DNA of 14,757 nucleotides from Pseudomonadota bacterium. Lineage in GTDB: Bacteria; Myxococcota; Myxococcia; Myxococcales; Anaeromyxobacteraceae. Of the stretch, positions 6,015 through 12,528 are shown one piece after another; the stretch's first letter is position 1, and each line of letters begins with the position of its first letter. Position numbers and translations under genes: made by a program. The DNA lies in assembly GCA_023419875.1 (NCBI GenBank), contig JAEZXM010000101.1, positions 1-14,757 of the forward strand. Reading direction: 5' to 3'. The notes under the pieces were generated by a model. The model did no database searches. It was not told the origin of the DNA and worked only from the letters and a program-made list of their open reading frames with translations.

Positions 6015-6973
6015 GCGTGAAGCTCTCCCGGCGCGCCTGGCTGGGGACGCTCGCCGCCGGCGCGGCCGCGGCCTCCCTGCCGCGGCGCGCGGACGCGCGG
6101 GAGGCGGTCCCTCCCGAGCCCGAGGCCGTCGGCCTGCTCTACGACTCCACCCGCTGCACCGGCTGTGAAGGTTGCGTCGCCGCGTGCAAAGAGTCGAACG
6201 GCCTCCCATGGCATGACGGGCCCGGCGGGCCCAGAGAGCTCGACTGCACCACCAAGACGGTGGTGAAGACCCGCACGCTCTCGAAGCCGGCCGCCGACGG
6301 CGCGAAGACCGCGTTCGTGAAGCGCCAGTGCATGCAGTGCGTGGACCCGTCCTGCGTCTCGGTCTGCATGCTCGGCGCGCTCCACAAGGAGGGCGCCGGC
6401 AAGCGCGACTCCGGGGGCGAGCGCAAGGGGACCGGCATCGTCGTCTGGGACCCGGAGCTCTGCCTGGGCTGCCGGTACTGCCAGATCGCCTGCGCCTTCA
6501 CCGCGCCGAAGTTCGAGTGGCTGGAGGCCAATCCGCGGATCGTGAAGTGCGAGCTCTGCCGCCACCGCGCCGATCCGGCGAAGGGCGGCGCCCACGCCAT
6601 CGCCAACCCGGCCTGCGCCGAGGTCTGCCCGGCGGAGGCGGTCGTCTTCGGCCGGCGCTCCGAGCTCCTCGCCGAGGCCCGCCGGCGGATGGCGGAGGCG
6701 CCGGGCCGGTACGACCCGAAGATCTACGGCGAGACCGACGGCGGCGGCACCCAGGCGCTCTACCTCGCGGGCGCCGGCGTCTCGTTCCGCGACCTGGGGC
6801 TGCCCGACATGCCGAAGAGCTCCCCGGCCTCGCTCTCGGAGACCGTCTCCCACGCGCCATACCTGCACGGCCTCACCCCCATCGCGCTGTACGCCGCGGC
6901 GGCCGCGTGGATCCGGCGGAACCGCAGGCGCGCCGAGCAGGCCCACGAGCCGCGAAAGGAAGACCCGAAATGA
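6011..6973 (+). CDS. hybA: HybA-like Tat-exported ferredoxin with four [4Fe-4S] clusters
   Basis: 320 residues, close to E. coli HybA. HybA is the periplasmic electron-transfer subunit of hydrogenase-2, passing electrons between the catalytic subunits and the membrane quinone protein HybB. A twin-arginine signal SRRAWLG (6-12) is followed by a hydrophobic stretch and an ADA site near residue 29. Sixteen cysteines form four cluster motifs: 49/52/55/59, 107/110/115/119, 151/154/157/161 and 180/183/202/206. HybA-like phrases include LLYDSTRCTGC, KRQCMQCVDPSCVSVC, CLGCRYCQIAC, KCELC and YGETDGGGTQ. A weak C-terminal hydrophobic helix (about 287-302) ends in a basic patch and probably anchors the protein. 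It overlaps its neighbours by ATGA on both sides. No hydrogenase large or small subunit is in the window, so the true donor or acceptor may differ from hydrogenase. Confidence 0.9.
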   Translation: MSVKLSRRAWLGTLAAGAAAASLPRRADAREAVPPEPEAVGLLYDSTRCTGCEGCVAACKESNGLPWHDGPGGPRELDCTTKTVVKTRTLSKPAADGAKTAFVKRQCMQCVDPSCVSVCMLGALHKEGAGKRDSGGERKGTGIVVWDPELCLGCRYCQIACAFTAPKFEWLEANPRIVKCELCRHRADPAKGGAHAIANPACAEVCPAEAVVFGRRSELLAEARRRMAEAPGRYDPKIYGETDGGGTQALYLAGAGVSFRDLGLPDMPKSSPASLSETVSHAPYLHGLTPIALYAAAAAWIRRNRRRAEQAHEPRKEDPK

Positions 6974-8211
6974 GCGGCCACCACCACCGCCCGCGGCCGA
7001 TCGGGGGCCCCCTCCTCGACCGCTGGATGATCACCCTGCTCGCGCTCTTCGGCCTCGCCGAGGGCGTCATCGTCTGGCGATTCATCGCCGGCATCGGTGC
7101 GGTCAGCAACATGAACGACGGGTACGCCTGGGGCATCTGGGAGCCCGTCAACGTCGTCGTCTTCACCGGGATCGGCGCGGGCGCCTACTCGGTGGGCCTG
7201 CTCTGCTACCTGCTCAACCGCGGGCAGTACCACCCGCTCGTCCGGCCCTCGGTCCTCGTCGGCGCCATCGCCTACTCCCTGGGCGGCGCGTCGATCATCG
7301 TCGCCCTCGGCCGGCCGTGGAACATGTACTGGCTCGCCGTGCCCGGCATGTGGAACCTCTCGTCGGTGCTGCTCGAGGTGGCGATCTGCGTGATCGCCTA
7401 CGTCTGCGTGCTCTGGATCGAGATGGCCCCGGCGGCGCTCGACCACGCCGCCTCGAGCGCCCACCCGCGCTGGTCCGCGTTCGGCCGCCGCTGGAGCCCG
7501 CGGCTCGCGAAGGCGATGCCGTACATCATCGCGCTCGCGATGCTCCTCCCGACGATGCACCAGAGCTCGCTCGGCGGCCTCATGCTCGTCGCCGGCCCGA
7601 AGCTCCACCCGCTCTGGCACACCTCGCTCCTGCCGCTGCTCGCGCTCGTCTCCTGCCTCTCGATGGGCCTCGGCACGGTGGTGGTGCTCACCGCCGCGAT
7701 GCGGCACTCGTGGAACGCGAAGCACGACCACGAGATCCTCGTCGACATGTGCCGGGTGAACGGCGGGCTCCTCGTCCTCTTCGCCGGCCTCCGGCTCGCG
7801 GACCTCGCGGCGACCGGGAAGCTCGGGCTCCTCCTCGTGCCCGACTTCCACCTCGTCTTCTTCGTGCTGGAGATGGGCCTCTTCCTCCTCCCCGCCTTCG
7901 CCTTCCTCACGCGGCGGGCGGAGAGCCAGCGGGTGCGGGTGGCCGGCGCCGCCATGGCGCTCCTCGCGGGCGCGCTCTGGCGGGTGGACGCCTTCCTCAC
8001 CTGCTACAACGGCGGCGAGTCGTGGAGCTACTGGCCGTCCTGGGGCGAGCTCGCGGTCACCGTGGGCATGGGGGCGTTCGGCGTGGCGGTGTTCATCGCC
8101 ATGTCCCGGCTCCTGCCGGTGGTGGTCGTCCAGGAGACCCCGGTCCCGGCGTCGATCGCGGCCTTCGTGCTCTCGCGGTCGAAGGAGAACGCGCCTGCGG
8201 GCGAGGGTTGA
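6970..8211 (+). CDS. hybB: HybB-like NrfD/PsrC-family integral membrane quinone protein
   Basis: 413 residues with about ten hydrophobic helices, the size and form of the NrfD/PsrC superfamily and especially HybB, which exchanges electrons with quinone in the cytoplasmic membrane. Recognisable HybB segments are NDGYAWGIWEPVNVVVFTGIGAGAYSVG (50-77), the GRPWNMYW segment (114-121) and LPTMHQSSLGGLMLVAGPKLHPLWHT (193-218). The N-terminus has a His-rich MSGHHHRPRP stretch. The ATG at 6970 overlaps the stop of the ferredoxin gene (ATGA) and has AAAGGA upstream. Together the two proteins would form a periplasm-to-quinone electron conduit. The following lipoprotein gene begins 209 bp later with its own strong ribosome site, so the operon probably ends here. 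The family is sure; the label HybB in the strict hydrogenase sense is less so, because the catalytic subunits are absent. Confidence 0.9.
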   Translation: MSGHHHRPRPIGGPLLDRWMITLLALFGLAEGVIVWRFIAGIGAVSNMNDGYAWGIWEPVNVVVFTGIGAGAYSVGLLCYLLNRGQYHPLVRPSVLVGAIAYSLGGASIIVALGRPWNMYWLAVPGMWNLSSVLLEVAICVIAYVCVLWIEMAPAALDHAASSAHPRWSAFGRRWSPRLAKAMPYIIALAMLLPTMHQSSLGGLMLVAGPKLHPLWHTSLLPLLALVSCLSMGLGTVVVLTAAMRHSWNAKHDHEILVDMCRVNGGLLVLFAGLRLADLAATGKLGLLLVPDFHLVFFVLEMGLFLLPAFAFLTRRAESQRVRVAGAAMALLAGALWRVDAFLTCYNGGESWSYWPSWGELAVTVGMGAFGVAVFIAMSRLLPVVVVQETPVPASIAAFVLSRSKENAPAGEG

Positions 8212-8420
8212 GTGAGCGATCGGCACGACGCCGCGGGGACGGCGATCGCCGCCGCCGTGTGCCTGGCACGATCCGCCGGGGAGGCTCGTGCGAGTGGGGC
8301 ATCACCCCGCGATCGCGCCGCAGCGAGCGGAAAGAAGCGCCGGGGAGACCCGCCATCCCCCTCCCGGGCACCCTCGGGCGCGCCCGATGCGCGTAGCGTG
8401 AGCTCCGAGAGGAGTTCACC

Positions 8421-9602
8421 ATGAGAATACCTTGCCTGCATGTACGGGTTCCGTGTCTCGTCGTCGGGCTCGCGCTGCTCGGCTCCTGCGGCGGGGGAAA
8501 CGGCGGGAACGGCGATCTGCCGCCCGTCGCCGTCACGCTGGCCGGTCCGGTGCTGCAGTCGGTGAGCGCGGAGACGGTCAGCGGCTCGATCGACACGAAG
8601 GGACAGGACACGGAGTACTGGTTCGAGTGGGGCACCGATGCGGCGCTGGCGAGCCCGAGCAGGACCACGACCGCGTCCCTGGTCGCCTCCTCGTCGGTCC
8701 AGACGGTGAACGAGACCCTGACCGGCCTGGCCGCCGGCACGAAGTACTTCTTCCGCCTCGTCGCCCAGAATCCGAGCGGGACGTCCCAGGGCCAGGTGAA
8801 CCCCATGTACCACTACGCCAACATCGTCTTCGTGACCTCCAGCATCGGGACGGGCAATCTCGGAAGCTGGACGAACGCCGGTGGAGCGACCGGCATGGCG
8901 GCCGGAGACGCCGTGTGCCAGGCGCTGGCGAGCGCCGCCGGGCTGCCGGGCTCGTACAGGGCCTGGCTCTCGGATTCGACCGCATCCGCGAGGGACCGGA
9001 TGGCGCACAGCAACGCGGCGTACATGCGGGTGGACGGGGTCAGGATCGGGACCGGCTGGTCCGACCTCACGGGCGCGTCTTACCTGGACAACCCCGTCGA
9101 CAGGGATGAACAGGGGAGGGCCATCGCGGGCGAGCGCGTCTGGACCCACACCAGGCCCAACAGCACCTCGGGGTACGGAGTGGTGATCGGCGACGCCTGC
9201 CTGAACTGGACGTCGAGCAACATCACAAACGTGGGAGTCTTCGGCTCCACGGATAGCAGCAACTTCCTGTGGACCGAGGCGGCCGCCGTCCACTGCGAAG
9301 CCGCGAACCGGCTCTACTGCTTCCAGCAGAACACGGCGCTGCCCCAGGAGCACTGCAGCACGGGTTGCGCCGGTCCCCTCGGCTGGGTGTGGCACGTGAG
9401 CGCGTGCAGCAAGGGGCTCTACCAGGATCCGGACTGCCGCTACGTGTGCTGCCACTTCTACAGCGGCACGAGCAACTGCAACAACGTCCCGGCCACGTTC
9501 GGCGGGTACACGGTGAACGGGTGCTCCTACAACACCGGCGTGTACAGCATGTCCGTCACACACTCCGGTCAGAGCTTCAACGTGAGCTGCGAGGTCGAGT
9601 AG
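8421..9602 (+). CDS. Lipoprotein with Fn3-like, DUF1554 (endostatin-like) and Cys-rich C-terminal parts
   Basis: 393 residues. The hydrophobic signal ends in lipobox LGSC with Cys23 as the predicted lipidation site, then a Gly/Asn linker, so the protein is probably exported and held on a membrane. Residues about 35-125 look like a fibronectin type III-type beta sandwich (TEYWFEWGTD; LTGLAAGTKYFFRLVAQNPSGTSQG). Residues about 134-303 fit DUF1554, the C-type-lectin/endostatin-like domain of Leptospira and myxobacterial surface proteins: AGDAVCQALASAAGLPGSYRAWLSDS, RVDGVRI, NWTSS and RLYCFQQ. The last 80 residues hold nine cysteines (312, 316, 329, 339, 343, 344, 353, 368, 390) and are not recognised. 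GAGAGGAG at 8407-8414 strongly supports the ATG. Codon third positions are less G/C-biased than in neighbouring genes, which may indicate acquisition or relaxed selection. Molecular function is unknown. Confidence 0.85.
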   Translation: MRIPCLHVRVPCLVVGLALLGSCGGGNGGNGDLPPVAVTLAGPVLQSVSAETVSGSIDTKGQDTEYWFEWGTDAALASPSRTTTASLVASSSVQTVNETLTGLAAGTKYFFRLVAQNPSGTSQGQVNPMYHYANIVFVTSSIGTGNLGSWTNAGGATGMAAGDAVCQALASAAGLPGSYRAWLSDSTASARDRMAHSNAAYMRVDGVRIGTGWSDLTGASYLDNPVDRDEQGRAIAGERVWTHTRPNSTSGYGVVIGDACLNWTSSNITNVGVFGSTDSSNFLWTEAAAVHCEAANRLYCFQQNTALPQEHCSTGCAGPLGWVWHVSACSKGLYQDPDCRYVCCHFYSGTSNCNNVPATFGGYTVNGCSYNTGVYSMSVTHSGQSFNVSCEVE

Positions 9603-9752
9603 GCGAGCCCGACGCGGAGATCGCTCCGCTCGCGGCGCGGACCCCGAGCTGCGCGCGGAGTCGGACCCGGCGAACATCACCCCAGGCCGCGTCGAGGGCC
9701 CAGGCCGCGGCCTGGCGCGGCCTCGATGCGGCTCAGGAGCCGTAGACACCCA

Positions 9753-9803
9753 AACGCGGCGGTTCGATCGGGCGGAGCCGAGGCCCCGCCCGATCGCCGC
9801 GTT
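9753..9803. terminator. Long interrupted hairpin between convergent genes, candidate bidirectional terminator
   Basis: AACGCGG plus CGATCGGGCGG on the left (9753-9759 and 9765-9775, with a 5-base bulge) pair with CCGCCCGATCG and CCGCGTT on the right (9786-9796 and 9797-9803). This gives 18 base pairs around a 10-base loop. It lies between the stop of the lipoprotein gene at 9602 and the stop of the DUF378 gene at 9811. There is no T-run on either side, so termination is probable but not certain. Confidence 0.6.
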
Positions 9804-9810
9804 CCGCCGA

Positions 9811-10086
9811 TCAGGTCCGAGCTTCCGCCCGCTCGCCCACGGTGAACCGCTGCGTGTCGCGCGCCCGCAGCCGCGGCGCGAGGAACGCGAGCGCGAGGCC
9901 CGCGAGGCCGACGAGCGCGTAGATCACGCGCGCGACGCCGCTCGCGTCGGTGGCGCTCGAGTTGCCGAAGATGGCGCGGACCAGGTCCCAGTTGAAGAAG
10001 CCGACCAGCCCCCAGTTCAGCGCCCCGATGATCGAGAGCCAGAGCGCCACCTGCGCCAGGCCGTTCTGCCCTTCGTTGCGTGCCAT
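9811..10086 (-). CDS. DUF378 family small membrane protein
   Basis: 91 residues. The first helix carries the family signature LSIIGALNWGLVGFFNWDLV (17-36), and a second helix, VARVIYALVGLAGLALAFL (51-69), completes the usual two-helix hairpin. A charged tail follows. DUF378 proteins are small membrane proteins of unknown role found widely in bacteria. The ATG at 10086 is preceded by GGGGGA at short spacing. The beta-glycosidase gene ends 135 bp upstream on the same strand, so joint transcription is possible but not indicated by spacing. The stop faces the hairpin at 9753-9803. Confidence 0.88.
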   Translation of the reverse strand: MARNEGQNGLAQVALWLSIIGALNWGLVGFFNWDLVRAIFGNSSATDASGVARVIYALVGLAGLALAFLAPRLRARDTQRFTVGERAEART

Positions 10087-10221
10087 GAGATCCCCCGCGG
10101 GGACGGCCGCCCGTCCTGGCGGCGCGGGTGCCCCGAGCCGAATGGATGTGGACCCCGCGCGACAACGACAACCCGCGACCCGGAGTGCGAGCGCGTCGCC
10201 GGCGGGCGGTGGCCGGGCGGC

Positions 10222-11586
10222 TCACCGGCCGGCCGCGAGCGCGGCGAACTCCTCCGCCCCACCGGCCGGCGCCCGGGCGAACGTCCGGTAGTCCACGCGG
10301 TAGAGCCCGAAGCGCGGCTCGAACCCCTCCGCCCACTCGAAGTTGTCGGTGAGCGACCAGTGGAAGTAGCCGCGCACCGGGACACCCTCGGCCGCGGCGC
10401 GGGCGACCGCGTGCACGTGCGCGCGGAGGAAGGCCGCCCGCGCCGTCCCTCGCGCATCGGCGATGCCGTTCTCGGTCACGTGGATCGGCAGCCCGTACCG
10501 CCGGTGCGCGGCGCGGAGGAGGCGGAGCAGGCCCTCCGGGTGGATCTCCCAGCCGAGATCCGTTTGGGCTCCGGGGCCCGGCATGCGCGCGGTGAGCCCG
10601 GGGGCCGACGGCGAGAAGCGGACCATGTCGCGCGAGTAGTAGTTGAGGCCGAACCAGTCCACCGACCCGACCAGCTCCGGGAGCGGCTCGTCCAGGTGCG
10701 GGAACCCCGGGGCCGAGAACCGGAGCCGACCGGCGGCGATGGCATCATGGAACGCCCAGTTGAAGACACGGGCGCTCCCGCGAGCCGCGATCCCGTCGAG
10801 GAGGAACCAGGGGCGCGAAGGCTCGAAGACCCGCAGGTGCATGGCCACGCCGATCTTCGCGCGCGGCCGGGCGGCGCGGATGGCATCCGCCGCTTGCGCG
10901 TGCGCCCGGAGCAGGTTCGCGAAGGCGCCGACCGCCCGCGCCGGATCCTGCACCGCCGGCGGCCAGCTCCCCTCCACGAATCCCTTGAACATGAGCACGT
11001 TGGGCTCGTTGATCGTGCACCAGAGCTCGACCTCCCCGCCCAGCCTGCGCGCCGCCTCGCCCGCGAGCCGGCCGAACGCGGCGGGGAACTCCGGATCGAG
11101 CACGCCGCCCTCGAGCCAGCGCGGGAGCGTGAAGTGGTGCAGCGTGACCATGGGCACGATGCCCGCCGCCCGGAGCCGCCGGGCCTCGTCCGCGTAGTGC
11201 GCCCAGGCGGCTTCGTCCCGGCGCCCCGGCGCGGGCTCGACGCGGCTCCAGAGGATCGAGAACCGGTAGGCGTTGGCCCCGAGCCGCCGCATGAGCTCCA
11301 CGTCCTCCGCGACGTGGTTCCAGTGGTCCGCGGCCCGCCCGCTCCGCTCCCCGCGCGCGATGCGCCCCGGCTGCTCCTCGAAGGTCCACCAGTCCTCGCC
11401 TCGGGCGCCGCCCTCGATCTGGTAGGCCGAGGTGGCCGTCCCCCACAGGAACCCCGCGGGCAGGCGCTGCGGCGCGGCGATCTCCTCCGGGGAGAACGGG
11501 GACGGCGTCCGTTCCAGCCACACCACCCCCAGGCACGCGAGGGCGTACATCGCCGTGAGCGCAGCCAGCAGGATGCCGAGGATCAC
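10222..11586 (-). CDS. Membrane-anchored glycoside hydrolase family 1 beta-glycosidase
   Basis: 454 residues from GTG 11586. The start is chosen because GGAGG lies six bases upstream; an in-frame TTG at 11610 would add eight residues (MQLPRRRL), giving a basic head before the membrane helix, but has no ribosome site. GH1 enzymes are (beta/alpha)8 barrels cleaving beta-glucosides and related beta-glycosides with retention. The acid/base is in TINEPN (Glu194) and the nucleophile in HVTENG (Glu372). Further family segments are FLWGTATSAYQIEGG, YRFSILWSRVEP, LHHFTLPRWLEGG, WFGLNYYSRDMV and YFHWSLTDNFEWAEGFEPRFGLYRVD. The barrel is complete. Unlike most bacterial GH1 enzymes, which are cytoplasmic, this one begins with a hydrophobic helix (ILGILLAALTAMYALACLGVVWL) and a short linker, so the catalytic part is probably held on the periplasmic side. 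Substrate is not predictable from sequence. Confidence 0.92.
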   Translation of the reverse strand: MILGILLAALTAMYALACLGVVWLERTPSPFSPEEIAAPQRLPAGFLWGTATSAYQIEGGARGEDWWTFEEQPGRIARGERSGRAADHWNHVAEDVELMRRLGANAYRFSILWSRVEPAPGRRDEAAWAHYADEARRLRAAGIVPMVTLHHFTLPRWLEGGVLDPEFPAAFGRLAGEAARRLGGEVELWCTINEPNVLMFKGFVEGSWPPAVQDPARAVGAFANLLRAHAQAADAIRAARPRAKIGVAMHLRVFEPSRPWFLLDGIAARGSARVFNWAFHDAIAAGRLRFSAPGFPHLDEPLPELVGSVDWFGLNYYSRDMVRFSPSAPGLTARMPGPGAQTDLGWEIHPEGLLRLLRAAHRRYGLPIHVTENGIADARGTARAAFLRAHVHAVARAAAEGVPVRGYFHWSLTDNFEWAEGFEPRFGLYRVDYRTFARAPAGGAEEFAALAAGR

Positions 11587-11621
11587 GAGGCGCCTCCGGG
11601 GCAGCTGCAATCATACTTCGA

Positions 11622-11719
11622 GCTCGCCCTTCGACTCCGTTTACCCTGAGCGTAGGCCCGAAGGGCCGGAGTCGAAGGGCTCAGGGCGAGCGGGGGGTTG
11701 CAAGGCGCGGAGTCGAAGG
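11622..11719. repeat. Intergenic inverted-repeat cluster related to that at 5478-5552
   Basis: A 14-bp inverted repeat, GCCCTTCGACTCCG (11626-11639) against CGGAGTCGAAGGGC (11667-11680), is nested with GCTCGCCCT / AGGGCGAGC (11622-11630 / 11683-11691). A further copy of CGGAGTCGAAGG follows at 11708-11719. GCTCAGGGCGAGCGG (11679-11693) is the exact reverse complement of 5523-5537. It occupies most of the 173-bp gap between the divergent glycosidase and ProC-like genes, where their promoters must also lie. Confidence 0.7.
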
Positions 11720-11759
11720 ACGACCACACGGCGTCAGCCCGGGCCGCTAGTCTACCGGT

Positions 11760-12518
11760 ATGCGCATCGGGATCGTCGGTCTCGGCAGGCTCGGGGAATC
11801 CCTGGCTCGGGGCCTCACCGGTGGGGGCGGCGAGGTCTTCGGCTTCACCCGCACGGTCGAGCGAGGGCGTCAGATCGCGGCGCGGGTCCCTGGCTTCACC
11901 CTCCTCGGCTCGGCCGGCGAGGTCTTCGACACCTGCGATCCGGTCTTCGTCTGGATGAAGCCCTCCGACGCGGCGGAGCTCCTCGCGGCGAATCACGACG
12001 TCATCGCCGCGCGGCAGCCGCTGCTCGTGAGCTGCCAGCGCGATGCGCCGCTCGCGGACCACACGGGCCGCTGGGCCGAGTCTTTGCCCAACGTGAACCT
12101 CGCCACCGGCCAGGGCGTGACGCTCCTCGCCTTCCCACCGAGCGCGGCCGCCGAGGACCGCGAGCTGCTCCAGGCGATCCTCGCGCCCACCGGCGCCGTC
12201 CACGTCCTCCCGGCGGAGGATCTCACCTACTACTCCGCGCTCTGCAGCTGCGGGCCCGGGCTCTACGCCCGGCTGATGCAGCTCTACGCGGACACGCTCG
12301 CGGCGCGGCGAGGGTACGACCCGGAGCTCTGCCGCGCGCTCGTGCGGGACACGATCTCCGGCACCGTCGCGCTCCAGGAGCTCGACCGGATCGGCGCCGA
12401 CGAGGTGGTCCGGCGCGTCGCCCATCCCGGCGGATCGACGGAGAAAGGGCTCGCCGTCCTCGAGCGGCAGTTCCCGGCGATGGCGGAGGAGATGCTCCGG
12501 GCGATGAAGAAGTGGTAG
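11760..12518 (+). CDS. Divergent ProC-like (pyrroline-5-carboxylate reductase family) protein
   Basis: 252 residues, slightly shorter than typical ProC. The N-terminal Rossmann domain has GLGRLGESLARG (7-18) for NAD(P), and VFVWMKP in the place of the ProC VKP strand. The C-terminal helical part ends with VAHPGGSTEKGLAVLE, the ProC dimerisation-domain signature. True ProC reduces pyrroline-5-carboxylate to proline. Here the substrate-binding segments are altered: the MPNTP motif reads LPNVN, and the SGSGPA motif reads CSCGPG. A different imine or keto substrate, or lost activity, is therefore possible. The ATG at 11760 has no clear ribosome site. The regulator gene begins only 10 bp after its stop, so the two form an operon. 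Fold assignment is good; the reaction is uncertain. Confidence 0.8.
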   Translation: MRIGIVGLGRLGESLARGLTGGGGEVFGFTRTVERGRQIAARVPGFTLLGSAGEVFDTCDPVFVWMKPSDAAELLAANHDVIAARQPLLVSCQRDAPLADHTGRWAESLPNVNLATGQGVTLLAFPPSAAAEDRELLQAILAPTGAVHVLPAEDLTYYSALCSCGPGLYARLMQLYADTLAARRGYDPELCRALVRDTISGTVALQELDRIGADEVVRRVAHPGGSTEKGLAVLERQFPAMAEEMLRAMKKW

Positions 12519-12528
12519 GGGTTCTGGC

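Noticed and set aside
5745..8211. Complete hydrogenase-2 operon
   Set aside because: Only HybA- and HybB-like subunits are present; no NiFe large subunit, small subunit or maturation protease is seen in any frame nearby.
6760..8226. Minus-strand open frame of 488 codons
   Set aside because: Glu/His/Arg-rich mirror of the HybB-like gene; no family motifs.
8264..8270. TGGCACG, a perfect sigma54 -24 element upstream of the lipoprotein gene
   Set aside because: No GC dinucleotide or TTGC at the -12 position (CG is found there), so the promoter is incomplete.
8212..8424. 70-codon frame (GTG start) filling the gap between the HybB-like gene and the lipoprotein gene, overlapping the next ATG
   Set aside because: Roughly a quarter of its third codon positions are A or T, well above the real genes; the product is low-complexity Ser/Ala/Arg, and the lipoprotein gene has its own strong ribosome site.
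11740..11760. TAGTCT shortly before ATG 11760 as a -10 box for a leaderless ProC-like mRNA
   Set aside because: No acceptable -35 hexamer at the right distance, so the match is too weak to call.
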